NCBI GenBank assembly: GCA_002307035.1
Contig: DBTL01000149.1
Span: 1-12,656 of the forward strand
Direction: 5' to 3'
Length of the DNA stretch: 12,656 nt
Origin: Bacteroides sp. UBA1317
GTDB lineage: Bacteria > Bacteroidota > Bacteroidia > Bacteroidales > Bacteroidaceae
In this document: positions 1-7,115 of the stretch, one piece after another
Layout of the letters: each line of letters starts with the position of its first letter
Numbering within the stretch: the stretch's first letter is position 1
Translations under genes and position numbers: made by a program
The notes under the pieces: model-generated
What the model was told of the DNA's origin: nothing
Database searches by the model: none
What the model saw: the letters and a program-made list of their open reading frames with translations, nothing else

Positions 1-878
1 CGTCCTACTGCATCTATTTCGTCGATAAAGACGATGCAAGGGGCTTTTTCTTTTGCTTGTTTAAACAGATCGCGTACGCGAGATGCTCCTACGCCAACAA
101 ACATTTCAACGAAATCAGAGCCAGACAAAGAGAAGAATGGCACGTTTGCTTCTCCTGCTACAGCTTTGGCTAGTAATGTTTTACCTGTCCCCGGAGGTCC
201 TACAAGTAATGCTCCTTTTGGTATTTTTCCTCCTAAATCGGTGTATTTTTGGGGTTCTTTTAAAAATTCTACAATTTCTTCAATTTCTTGTTTTGCTTCT
301 GCTAAGCCAGCAACATCTTTGAATGTTACCTTTATTGAACCTCCTTTTTCAAAGAGTTGTGCTTTTGATTTTCCAACATTGAATACCCCGCCTGCTCCAC
401 TGCCGCCACCGCTCATTCTACGCATGAAAAACATCCATAGACCTATCAAAAATACGATAGGGAGGACGTTCCATAGAATGACACTGAAATAATCTTTCTT
501 TTTTTCGTAACTTACTGAGCCATTAAAGCGAGCTTCATCTCTTTCTTTTTGAAGAAACTCACCCAAGCTCTCTCTTGAAGGGGCTTCAGTGGTTATCATG
601 GGGTTTTTGCCTACACGATTAGAATCTTCTTTGAACACATCTTTCACAAAATAAGGTTTGATATACACTTCTACTGTGTTGTCATCATAACCGATTATCT
701 TATTAACATAGCCACTACGAACATATTGTTGAAACTCATCATAGGATGTCGTCTTGCTTACTGAGCTGTTTTCGTTAGTAAAATATAGCGCTAAAAGCAT
801 CAGGGCTATAATCATATACATCCAGCTAATATTAAACCGGGGCATATTTACTTTATTTGATTTCTTTTTATTATCCAT
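1..878 (-). CDS. ftsH: FtsH, ATP-dependent zinc metalloprotease, membrane anchored (N-terminal part; cut by window edge)
   Basis: FtsH is a hexameric inner-membrane AAA+ protease that extracts and degrades membrane and short-lived cytosolic proteins. The 292 complete codons visible show a lysine-rich start and a first membrane helix at about residues 18-34. A periplasmic FtsH-extracellular domain of about 90 residues follows, then a second helix at about 131-152. A glycine-rich linker (RRMSGGGSGAGG) leads into the AAA domain. Walker A GPPGTGKT lies at residues 227-234, and Walker B IVFIDEID at 282-289, just before the edge. The arginine finger, the HExxH zinc site and the protease domain are outside the window, so integrity there is unknown. 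The ATG at 876-878 is the only start that gives the usual short cytosolic tail, and it lies 9 bp after the rsfS stop, so the two are almost certainly co-transcribed. The assignment is based on family-specific motifs and is secure. Confidence 0.97.
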   Translation of the reverse strand, partial: MDNKKKSNKVNMPRFNISWMYMIIALMLLALYFTNENSSVSKTTSYDEFQQYVRSGYVNKIIGYDDNTVEVYIKPYFVKDVFKEDSNRVGKNPMITTEAPSRESLGEFLQKERDEARFNGSVSYEKKKDYFSVILWNVLPIVFLIGLWMFFMRRMSGGGSGAGGVFNVGKSKAQLFEKGGSIKVTFKDVAGLAEAKQEIEEIVEFLKEPQKYTDLGGKIPKGALLVGPPGTGKTLLAKAVAGEANVPFFSLSGSDFVEMFVGVGASRVRDLFKQAKEKAPCIVFIDEIDAVG

Positions 879-887
879 CTTGATTAG

Positions 888-1247
888 TTAGTCAATATCG
901 GGAATAGTTGTTAATTTAGCATCTGCCCATAGATGTTCTAGGTTATAAAATGTTCTTGTTTCGGGTAGAAAGATATGCACCAATATGTCTGAATAATCCA
1001 TTGCTACCCATTCGGCATTATTTAACCCGTCTACAGCAAAAGGCTTGGTGTTAGCTCCTCTTCGAGTAAATTCTTTGATTGAATCAACAATAGCACCTAC
1101 CTGACTTGGTGAATTACCTTGGCAGATCACAAAGTAATTGCATATTGTATCTCCTATACTGGTCAAGTCTGCTATAATAATATTCTTACCTTTTTTTTCT
1201 TGAATACCTTCTTTGATCTTTTCTATTAATGCTTTTGCTTCGTTCAT
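888..1247 (-). CDS. rsfS: RsfS, ribosomal silencing factor (DUF143/Iojap family)
   Basis: RsfS binds uL14 on the 50S subunit and blocks joining with 30S, which slows translation in stationary phase or starvation. The 119-residue length is normal for the family. One conserved block is DLTSIGDTICNYFVICQGNS near residues 27-46. The C-terminal block contains EWVAMDYSDILVHIF and then RTFYNLEHLWADA, matching the Iojap pattern of W..D..D..VH.F....R..Y.LE.LW.DA. The ATG at 1245-1247 begins the conserved N-terminal helix. The gene is first in an operon with ftsH. A Bacteroides-type -7 box lies about 85 bp upstream, giving a leader of roughly 75-80 nt. The domain assignment is strong; the role is taken from characterised homologues. 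Confidence 0.95.
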   Translation of the reverse strand: MNEAKALIEKIKEGIQEKKGKNIIIADLTSIGDTICNYFVICQGNSPSQVGAIVDSIKEFTRRGANTKPFAVDGLNNAEWVAMDYSDILVHIFLPETRTFYNLEHLWADAKLTTIPDID

Positions 1248-1313
1248 CTATGAATGAGTTTAAATTTTCTTTTTTCAGTATAACAATGGAAGCGGAATTA
1301 TTGTTCCCGCACG

Positions 1314-1375
1314 TTATCTCGATATATTTTACAAAGATACACTGAATTATTATATCAATGAAAGTTACGAGATAA
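1314..1375. repeat. 8-bp inverted repeat flanking the rsfS promoter
   Basis: TTATCTCG at 1314-1321 and its exact complement CGAGATAA at 1368-1375 lie on either side of the presumed -33/-7 elements of rsfS-ftsH. The arms are 46 bp apart, which is too far for an ordinary hairpin but compatible with two operator half-sites. An 8-bp match at this distance in AT-rich DNA may be chance. Confidence 0.25.
1332..1359 (-). promoter_or_regulatory. Probable promoter of rsfS-ftsH
   Basis: Read on the minus strand, 1339-1332 is TATCTTTG, an exact match to the Bacteroides -7 consensus TAnnTTTG. A partial -33 element, ATTG, lies at 1359-1356, 16 bp upstream. Transcription would start near 1325 and give a leader of about 78 nt. 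The -7 box is a strong match, while the -33 match is only partial. Confidence 0.55.
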
Positions 1376-1467
1376 ATCTAATCCTTTTTTTGTTTTTTTT
1401 TAAGGGATTGATCTTAATTGTAGCAATACGTACTATGTACTTTTTAGATAAAAAGATCGAGAAAAGT

Positions 1468-1496
1468 TTTGGGTTTACAATTTATTTGTATCTTTG
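1468..1496 (+). promoter_or_regulatory. Promoter of tRNA-Gln
   Basis: TTTG at 1468-1471 and TATCTTTG at 1489-1496 match the Bacteroides -33 (TTTG) and -7 (TAnnTTTG) elements. They are 17 bp apart, close to the usual spacing. The start point would fall near 1502-1504, only a few bases before the mature tRNA 5' end at 1510, as expected for a monocistronic tRNA gene. Confidence 0.75.
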
Positions 1497-1509
1497 CACC
1501 CGAAATCAT

Positions 1510-1580
1510 TGGGCTATGGTGTAATGGTAACACTTCAGATTCTGGTCCTGATGTTCCAGGTTCGAATCCTGGTAGCCCAA
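1510..1580 (+). tRNA. tRNA-Gln, anticodon CTG
   Basis: This is a complete cloverleaf of 71 nt. The acceptor stem TGGGCTA (1510-1516) pairs with TAGCCCA (1573-1579). The D arm is GTG (1519-1521) / CAC (1531-1533) around TAATGGTAA. The anticodon stem is 1535-1539 / 1547-1551 with loop TTCTGGT, giving anticodon CTG at 1542-1544. The T arm is CCAGG TTCGAAT CCTGG at 1556-1572. The U1-A72 first pair and the CTG anticodon both indicate glutamine. The 3' CCA is not encoded, as is usual in Bacteroides, and the discriminator base is A1580. The last pair of the anticodon stem is A1539 against C1547, a mismatch where A-U is normal. Confidence 0.95.
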
Positions 1581-1586
1581 CAATGT

Positions 1587-1623
1587 AAAAGCGAAGATTG
1601 TGAAAAGCAATTTTCGCTTTTTT
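1587..1623 (+). terminator. Intrinsic terminator of tRNA-Gln
   Basis: A 14-bp stem (1587-1600 with 1608-1621, containing one G-T wobble at 1596/1612) closes a 7-nt loop, tgaaaag. It runs into a T tract at 1618-1623. It begins 6 bp after the tRNA 3' end. The A-rich 5' arm means it could also work on the opposite strand. Confidence 0.85.
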
Positions 1624-1825
1624 AATTACGCTAATTTGTCTTTTGAATAGAGACTTATTACGAAAATAGCGTGAATAAGAAATGAAATCTTAATCTGATG
1701 GAAATTGATGATGTAGGAAGATTCCTAAGTGTTTATATGCTCGTCTCTGATTTGTGAATTGCCTTTTGGGCAGGTGAGTGAGAAATAGTATACGAAATTT
1801 AAGGGTGCCTTTTCTGATTTAATCT

Positions 1826-1859
1826 GAAAAAGAAGAGGATGCCTTGATTGGACATCCTC
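1826..1859 (-). terminator. Intrinsic terminator after the DUF349 gene
   Basis: GAGGATG (1835-1841) and CATCCTC (1853-1859) form a 7-bp stem, which CC/GG can extend by two pairs past one bulged base. On the minus strand the hairpin is followed by TTCTTTTTC (1834-1826). It lies about 20 bp past the stop of the DUF349 gene, in the right place and orientation to end that transcript. Confidence 0.7.
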
Positions 1860-1877
1860 ATATAAATTGTTTTTGAC

Positions 1878-3728
1878 TTATTCTTCTTCTTTTATTGATT
1901 CGTCTATCACACGAATTTTCTGGAGAGTCAGTTCTAAGTCTGCTTTCAACTTTTCTACTTTCCGATTTATTTCGGTCAACAAACTGTTGCCTTTTTGAGA
2001 AGAGGAGCTTAAGAATCCCAAATTGTTCTCATAAGTGTGTAGCTCATTTTTCATGTTCTCGTATGTTCTAATAAGTCTTTCACGCTCTTTGTAAAGAGAT
2101 TGAGAACTCCCTTGAATACTACTAATTGATGATTTGAAATTGCTTAGTTTCTTATCGGAAGCATTTATGTTAAAATGATCGAATATTTCATCAATTAGCG
2201 TATGGAACTGCTTATATATCCTATCTTTTTCCTTAAAAGGAACGTGTCCTACGGAATTCCATTCTTTAATGAGCTCACGTACTAATCGGTCTGCTTCATC
2301 AGTTTCGGTTGAATCTTTTATTGTAATTAATTTGCCTATAATCTCTTTTTTCTTTTCTAAGTTTTCAAGTTCTCCGGTACGCTGTGAAGAGGTGGCCTTA
2401 TTTTTCTGTTCAAAGAAGTAATCGCAAGCAGCAATAAACCTATTCCATATTGCGTCTGAATATTTCTTTGTTACCGGGCCAATGGTTTTCCATTCTTTTT
2501 GTAACTTAGTCAGAGTTTCGGCAGTTTCCTTCCAGTCAGTGCTTTCTTTTAGTGCCTCCACTTTTTCGCACAATATTTTTTTCTTTTCCAAGTTCTCGGC
2601 CATGTTTTCCTTGAGCAATTTATAAAATTCGCTCTTTTTCTTGAAAAATCCATCACATGCTTTTCTGAAGCGCTCAAAGATTTTCACATTCATCTTTTGA
2701 GGTGCAAAGCCAATGGTTTTCCATTTGCTTTGTAATGCAATGATTTCTTGTGTTTTGTTTTCCCAGGCTCCAAATGTTGTTAGTTCAGTGTATTCTATTG
2801 CTTCTACGATTTCGCAAATAACTGTTTTCTGATCTAGATTGTGTTGTTCTACTTCCTTTAGTCCTTCAAAATGCTCTTGATGACGACGGTTTACTTGTGT
2901 AGAAGCAGCTTTGAATCTGGCCCAGACTCCATCTCTCAAATCTTTGGCCACAGGACCAGTATCTCTGAATTCTTGGTGAAGTTTCTGCAGTTGGTGAAAG
3001 GCTGATACTACGTCTGGCTCTTCTATTAGTTTTTCTGCTGTTTCGCAAAGTTTACTCTTAATCTCCAGGTTTTTTTTAAAGTCATAGTCGCGAAATTCAT
3101 TGTTAAGTTTTAGAATATCATAGAATTTCTCCACATAGAGTTGGTAGCTTTTCCATAGTTCATTCACTTTTGCCTGTGGAATAAGCTTTATTTCATTCCA
3201 TTGCTGTTGCAATCTCTTGAATTCGTTATATGATTTATTAGCATCTTCTGATGAATCGACGAGCTCTTTTAGCTTAGTTAAGATAGAAAGTTTTATCTCG
3301 AGATTACCTTCTTTTTGTTTTTCTATTTCGGCGGTCAGTGTGCTCCTTTTTTCTTTAATGACAGACATCACGTTTTTGAATTCATTCTCCAATTCGTCAT
3401 TCTTAGGAGTGTAGTCTTGTTCATTACCACCGTTATTTACAAATACTTTTTTTTCAGCTTCTTGTTCTGCGTTGTGGAGCTTATAAAAAGTTTGCTTTAA
3501 AGTGTCGAGTTCTATTTTACTCGCGTTTTGAGGGTCATCAACAAGCTCATTTAATCGTTTTAAGACACTTTCTTTAGTCGGTTTTAATACTGACTCAGTT
3601 TGTGTTTCAACGTTAGTTTCCTCCGCTTGAGTTTCCATTGTTTGTGTTTCTGAAACCTCAGCTACATTCTTTTCTTCTTCTAAATCTCCTTGTTCCAAAG
3701 GCGGATTAGTGTCATGAGAGTCCATCAT
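1878..3728 (-). CDS. DUF349-repeat protein, coiled-coil rich, function unknown
   Basis: This is a 616-residue, strongly charged and mostly helical protein with no signal peptide or membrane helix, so probably cytosolic. Residues 1-50 are acidic and low in complexity (repeated ETQ). Five copies of a DUF349 unit follow. Each has a core like (K/Q)xxWxxxGxxP, then a helix with (I/L/V)W..F or similar. The cores lie at about W177, F254, W336, W413 and W490, a period of 77-82 residues. The last 90 residues look like a coiled coil. Two ATGs are adjacent (3728 and 3725); the first is used here. The gene lies 114 bp after mgtE with no clear terminator between, so read-through from rsmA-mgtE is possible. 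DUF349 proteins are common in Bacteroidetes and Actinobacteria, but I know of no established function. Confidence 0.9.
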   Translation of the reverse strand: MMDSHDTNPPLEQGDLEEEKNVAEVSETQTMETQAEETNVETQTESVLKPTKESVLKRLNELVDDPQNASKIELDTLKQTFYKLHNAEQEAEKKVFVNNGGNEQDYTPKNDELENEFKNVMSVIKEKRSTLTAEIEKQKEGNLEIKLSILTKLKELVDSSEDANKSYNEFKRLQQQWNEIKLIPQAKVNELWKSYQLYVEKFYDILKLNNEFRDYDFKKNLEIKSKLCETAEKLIEEPDVVSAFHQLQKLHQEFRDTGPVAKDLRDGVWARFKAASTQVNRRHQEHFEGLKEVEQHNLDQKTVICEIVEAIEYTELTTFGAWENKTQEIIALQSKWKTIGFAPQKMNVKIFERFRKACDGFFKKKSEFYKLLKENMAENLEKKKILCEKVEALKESTDWKETAETLTKLQKEWKTIGPVTKKYSDAIWNRFIAACDYFFEQKNKATSSQRTGELENLEKKKEIIGKLITIKDSTETDEADRLVRELIKEWNSVGHVPFKEKDRIYKQFHTLIDEIFDHFNINASDKKLSNFKSSISSIQGSSQSLYKERERLIRTYENMKNELHTYENNLGFLSSSSQKGNSLLTEINRKVEKLKADLELTLQKIRVIDESIKEEE

Positions 3729-3842
3729 TGTATTTTTGTTTTGGGAAAAGGATTTAACCTTTTAATTACATTAGCTCACAAATTAATGAAATAAAACAAT
3801 TACCTCATAATTTTTTCTCGTCTTTTTTTGCTTTTATCTATT

Positions 3843-5183
3843 TTAAGCTAATAAAACAGTGATCCCCATGTAAAGCATCATGCCTATAATGTCATTTGTA
3901 ATTGATATAAATGGGCCTGTGGCAATGGCTGGATCTATTTTAAGTTTTTCGAGTGTCATGGGTACAAACGTCCCGAAAATAGAGGCAAACATAACTACTG
4001 CAAATAGGCTGATGGAGACTGAATAGGTTACGGTAGCTGTTGCTCCGAAGCGGATAAAATTATAGATATAAACCAATAATGAAATGATTGTGGCGTTGAT
4101 GATAGCAACAACCGATTCTTTTGCAATCTGCTTAAAAGTATCTTTTACATCTAACGAGCTGTTGGCTAAACCTTGAACGATGAGTGCAGAAGATTGCGTT
4201 CCCACATTTCCTCCTGTACCTCCAATGAGTGGGATGTAAAGAGCCATTTCCGGATGAGAAGCAAATGTAGCGCCAAAGTTTCCAAGTATCATTGAATTGC
4301 CGATGCCACCAAGCATACCTATGAGTAGCCAAGGCAAGCGAGCAGAGGTTTGTCGTAGTACGTTATCGTCAGTTTCTACATCTTGTGAAAGACCGGAAGC
4401 TAACTGGTAGTCGCGTTCTGATTGTTCACGAACTTCGTCCATAACGTCATCTACGGTTATTTGCCCAACTAAGCGTCCGATGCTATCGACAACAGGCACG
4501 GCGACAAGGTCATACTTTTCAATCGTTTGTACCACTTCATCTATTGGTGTATCAACCCTAATGGAGATAGGGTCTTTCTTCATCACATGTTTCACCTTGG
4601 AAACAGAAGGTGAAGTGATCATCTTTTTAAGAGGGAAGACTCCTCGTAGTCTTTCGTCGTCATCCACTACATAAACATAGTATATTTCGTCCAGTTCTTC
4701 AGCCTGTAGGCGCATTTCTTTCAAGCATTCGGGCATACTCCAATTTTCATTAACAGTCACCATCTCCGTGCCCATTAATCCGCCCGCAGTGTCTTCGTCG
4801 TACTTCAACAGATCAACAATATCTCCTGCTTGTTCGATATCCTCTATGTGAGAGAGAATTTCTTCTTGTTTATCTTCGTCGAGGTCACGCATAAGTTCCA
4901 CTGCGTCATCGGTATCCATGTAATCGACAAACCGTTTTGCTATAGTTTCTGAAGGTAATATCTCTAAAAACTCTTTGCGCACCTCTTCGTCCATCTCTAC
5001 CAAAACGTCTGCTGCGGTTTCGTTGTCTAGTAAACGATAAATAAATCTTGCTTCTTCTGCATTTATTTCATTACACAACTCTGCTATATCAGCCGGGTGG
5101 AGGTCGATAAGTAGTTCTTTCACTTTATCGGCTTCTTTTTGTCCGATGAGTGCTCTTACGTTGTCAATGTATTCTTGGTTCAC
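3843..5183 (-). CDS. mgtE: MgtE, magnesium channel/transporter with CBS domains
   Basis: MgtE is a dimeric inner-membrane Mg2+ channel that closes when its cytosolic domains bind Mg2+. The 446 residues match the usual length of about 450. An acidic N domain (about 1-130) is followed by two CBS domains (about 137-257), then a plug region and five membrane helices (about 284-446). The family signature GGTGGNVGTQSSALIVQGLA lies at 321-340. In the last helix GPFISITNDIIG contains Asp431, which corresponds to the pore aspartate of characterised MgtE. The start is GTG (5183-5181). An in-frame TAA 15 bp upstream excludes a longer form, and the next in-frame Met (63) would destroy the N domain. A three-codon ATG minigene overlaps the GTG (listed separately). 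The gene starts 39 bp after rsmA, probably in one operon. There is no room for an M-box riboswitch upstream. Confidence 0.96.
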   Translation of the reverse strand: MNQEYIDNVRALIGQKEADKVKELLIDLHPADIAELCNEINAEEARFIYRLLDNETAADVLVEMDEEVRKEFLEILPSETIAKRFVDYMDTDDAVELMRDLDEDKQEEILSHIEDIEQAGDIVDLLKYDEDTAGGLMGTEMVTVNENWSMPECLKEMRLQAEELDEIYYVYVVDDDERLRGVFPLKKMITSPSVSKVKHVMKKDPISIRVDTPIDEVVQTIEKYDLVAVPVVDSIGRLVGQITVDDVMDEVREQSERDYQLASGLSQDVETDDNVLRQTSARLPWLLIGMLGGIGNSMILGNFGATFASHPEMALYIPLIGGTGGNVGTQSSALIVQGLANSSLDVKDTFKQIAKESVVAIINATIISLLVYIYNFIRFGATATVTYSVSISLFAVVMFASIFGTFVPMTLEKLKIDPAIATGPFISITNDIIGMMLYMGITVLLA

Positions 5184-5191
5184 TTTTCCAT
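5180..5191 (-). other. Three-codon minigene overlapping the mgtE start
   Basis: Read on the minus strand, ATG GAA AAG TGA runs from 5191 to 5180. Its stop codon overlaps the mgtE GTG initiator by two bases within AAGTGA. Ribosomes that end at this TGA would sit directly on the GTG, so it may couple or modulate initiation of mgtE. This is read directly from the sequence; any regulatory role is inference. Confidence 0.35.
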
Positions 5192-5222
5192 TTCTTTAAA
5201 GTTGAAGCTTTATAACTCTTGA

Positions 5223-6023
5223 TTATTCTTTTTCTTGAGAAATAGCCAATTCTGCTTCTACTTGGTTGGTTAGTTCGATAAATTCTTTTACCGAAAGCTG
5301 TTCTGGCCTTTTATTGAAAATTAAATTTTGCGTAAGCGGACTTTCTTTTCCTAGAATGGGTTTTATAGAGTTTCTTAATGTTTTTCTGCGCTGATTAAAG
5401 GTTGTTTTGACTACTAGCTTAAATAATTTCTCATTGCACCCAAGATTCTTTGTTTCATTTCTTGTCATGCGTATGACTGCACTCTTTACCTTAGGAGGCG
5501 GATTAAAGACTTGCTCACTAACAGTAAAAAGATATTCCACTTTGTACCAAGCTTGTATAAGTATGCTTAGTATTCCATAAGTTTTGCTACCTGGACCTGC
5601 GGCAATTCTCTCGGCCACTTCTTTCTGTATCATCCCTGTGCAGCAAGGTATCAAATCTTTATTATCAAGCATTTTGAAAAATATTTGGCTCGATATATTG
5701 TAGGGGTAATTACCTGTTAGTACAAATGGATTTCCATCAAATGTTCGTAGAAGGTTCATCTTAAGGAAATCATCCTCAATGATATGCTCTTCAAGTGAAG
5801 GGTAGGCTTCTCGAAGATAAGCTACTGATTCAAAATCGACTTCAACAACCTTAACCGTACGGCCTTTTTTCACAAGGAATTGAGTAAGGACCCCCATTCC
5901 CGGCCCAACTTCTAGAATAGGAAGTTCCGGGAAAAGATCTACAGTATCGGCTATATCTTGAGCGACTTTTAAATCTTTCAAAAAATGTTGGCCTAAAAAC
6001 TTTTTGGGTTTTACTAATCTCAT
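5223..6023 (-). CDS. rsmA: RsmA (KsgA), 16S rRNA dimethyladenosine transferase
   Basis: RsmA uses S-adenosylmethionine to dimethylate the two adjacent adenines in helix 45 of 16S rRNA (A1518/A1519 in E. coli) late in 30S assembly. The 266 residues fit the family. KKFLGQHFLKD at 7-17 is the hallmark N-terminus. LEVGPGMGVLT at 37-47 is SAM motif I, and an acidic EVD at about 61-63 ends strand 2. The catalytic motif IV is NYPY at 105-108, where many homologues have NLPY. PPPKVKSAVIRM and FNQRRKTLRNSI in the C-terminal half are also typical. ATG at 6023 gives the standard N-terminus. The gene leads the minus-strand cluster rsmA-mgtE-(DUF349) and diverges from the membrane-protein gene at 6126 across 102 bp. 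Confidence 0.97.
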   Translation of the reverse strand: MRLVKPKKFLGQHFLKDLKVAQDIADTVDLFPELPILEVGPGMGVLTQFLVKKGRTVKVVEVDFESVAYLREAYPSLEEHIIEDDFLKMNLLRTFDGNPFVLTGNYPYNISSQIFFKMLDNKDLIPCCTGMIQKEVAERIAAGPGSKTYGILSILIQAWYKVEYLFTVSEQVFNPPPKVKSAVIRMTRNETKNLGCNEKLFKLVVKTTFNQRRKTLRNSIKPILGKESPLTQNLIFNKRPEQLSVKEFIELTNQVEAELAISQEKE

Positions 6024-6060
6024 TCCTTCACATTTTAATGTTTATTGTTAAATGGTTTGC

Positions 6061-6076
6061 AGATAACGTGTTATCT
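6061..6076. repeat. Palindrome overlapping the plus-strand -7 element
   Basis: AGATAAC (6061-6067), spacer GT, then GTTATCT (6070-6076) form a perfect 7-bp inverted repeat. It overlaps most of the TATCTTTG box. The compact symmetry and position suit an operator for a dimeric regulator, but no regulator gene is nearby and this is inference. Confidence 0.35.
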
Positions 6077-6079
6077 TTG
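6072..6079 (+). promoter_or_regulatory. Probable -7 element for the UPF0104-pepD operon
   Basis: TATCTTTG at 6072-6079 matches the -7 consensus exactly. TTTG at 6056-6059 is only 12 bp upstream and TTG at 6045-6047 is 24 bp upstream, so no -33 element is well placed. Transcription would start near 6086, about 40 nt before the ATG at 6126. The box lies 7 bp from the opposing rsmA -7 box. Confidence 0.5.
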
Positions 6080-6086
6080 CAGCGGA

Positions 6087-6094
6087 CAAAGGTA
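6087..6094 (-). promoter_or_regulatory. Probable -7 element for rsmA
   Basis: The minus strand reads TACCTTTG at 6094-6087, an exact TAnnTTTG match. A TTTG lies upstream at 6123-6120, but its 25-bp spacing is longer than usual. Transcription would begin near 6080, leaving a leader of about 57 nt. Confidence 0.5.
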
Positions 6095-6125
6095 ATTCTT
6101 TTAAATGAAGAATTAAGAACAAAGA

Positions 6126-7115
6126 ATGAAGAAACTAATAAAAAAGGCGCTTAAGCTTGTCTTGCCACTTGTTTTAGGAGGGTTTATTCTCTTCTGGGTA
6201 TATCGTGATTTTGATTTTACAAAAGCTGGTGATGTTCTTGTCTCTGGACTAAATTGGTGGTGGATGCTTCTTTCGTTGGCTTTTGGCGTGTTTAGTCATG
6301 TGTTCCGCGGATGGCGTTGGAAACAAACGTTGGCGCCACTTGGTGCATTTCCCAAAACCCGTAATTGTGTAAATGCTATATTTATATCTTATGCCGCTAA
6401 TTTGGTTCTTCCCAGAGTTGGAGAAGTGTCTCGTTGTGGCGTATTATCCAAATATGATGGTGTCTCGTTCTCGAAGTCTCTTGGCACTGTTGTTACAGAA
6501 CGATTGATTGATTCATTGTGTGTACTTCTCATCACAGCGGTGACTCTAATGCTGCAGATAAACATTTTTAATCGTTTTTTTGAAGAAACAGGAACAGATA
6601 TTAACTCCATCGGAGAGCTCTTTACTTCTGTTCAGCTTTATATCGTGCTGTTTTGCTTGCTTGGTGTAGGGGTGTTGCTGTATTATTTGATGCGTACGCT
6701 GTCGTTTTTTGAAAAGGTAAAAGGTATTGCGCTCAATGTCTGGGAGGGAATTCTTTCTTTGAAAGGTGTTAAAAATATCCCTCTTTTTATTTTTTATACT
6801 GCCCTTATCTGGTTCTGCTATTTTATGCAATTCTACGTTACCTTTTATTGCTTCTCTTTTACTTCCGATTTAGGAGTATTGGCTGGGTTGGTCATGTTTG
6901 TTGGAGGCAGCTTTGCTGTGATTGTACCTACACCTAATGGAGCAGGGCCCTGGCATTTTGCTGTTATTTCGATGATGGTCTTGTATGGAGTGAATGCTAC
7001 CGATGCAGGAATATTTGCTTTGCTTGTGCATAGTATTCAAACCTTTTTAGTAGTTTTGTTGGGAGTATATGGTTTAGCGGCTTTGCCGTTTATAAATAAA
7101 AAACAGAACGTATGA
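6126..7115 (+). CDS. UPF0104 / LPG-synthase transmembrane-domain protein (MprF flippase-like)
   Basis: This 329-residue integral membrane protein has about seven or eight hydrophobic segments (near 10-25, 44-60, 82-96, 129-146, 171-190, 219-243, 248-268, 279-322). The family motifs are HVFRGWRW at 58-65, NLVLPRVGEVSR at about 92-103, TERLIDS at 124-130 and PTPNGAGPWH at 268-277. These are the conserved sites of the lysylphosphatidylglycerol-synthase TM domain (Pfam LPG_synthase_TM, YbhN-like). The cytosolic aminoacyl-transferase half of MprF is absent, so it should not make lysyl-PG. Homologues are thought to move or help synthesise modified lipids, but the substrate is unknown. The ATG at 6126 follows an A-rich leader. 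The stop overlaps the pepD start by ATGA, so the two are translationally coupled. Family is certain, function is not. Confidence 0.9.
   Translation: MKKLIKKALKLVLPLVLGGFILFWVYRDFDFTKAGDVLVSGLNWWWMLLSLAFGVFSHVFRGWRWKQTLAPLGAFPKTRNCVNAIFISYAANLVLPRVGEVSRCGVLSKYDGVSFSKSLGTVVTERLIDSLCVLLITAVTLMLQINIFNRFFEETGTDINSIGELFTSVQLYIVLFCLLGVGVLLYYLMRTLSFFEKVKGIALNVWEGILSLKGVKNIPLFIFYTALIWFCYFMQFYVTFYCFSFTSDLGVLAGLVMFVGGSFAVIVPTPNGAGPWHFAVISMMVLYGVNATDAGIFALLVHSIQTFLVVLLGVYGLAALPFINKKQNV

Noticed and set aside
34..492. Open frame of 152 codons on the plus strand
   Set aside because: It lies wholly antisense to ftsH, whose frame carries Walker motifs. The product is low-complexity (S/T/P/F-rich) with no recognisable domain.
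1624..1825. Gene-free stretch between the tRNA terminator and the DUF349 terminator
   Set aside because: Checked for small ORFs, repeats and RNA structure. Nothing rises above chance.
3746..3763. Small hairpin AAAAGG/CCTTTT in the leader of the DUF349 gene
   Set aside because: Six mostly A-T pairs with a 6-nt loop is weak and common in AT-rich DNA. There is no supporting context for a regulatory element.
5184..5222. Mg2+-sensing riboswitch (M-box) ahead of mgtE
   Set aside because: Only 39 bp separate rsmA from mgtE, far too little for an M-box, and no such fold is visible.
1310..6070. Shared 10-mer AGATAACGTG near the rsfS promoter (minus strand, 1319-1310) and the UPF0104-pepD promoter (plus strand, 6061-6070)
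   Set aside because: A single shared 10-mer among all intergenic words in an AT-rich 12.6-kb window is expected by chance. The two copies also sit at different positions relative to the -7 boxes.
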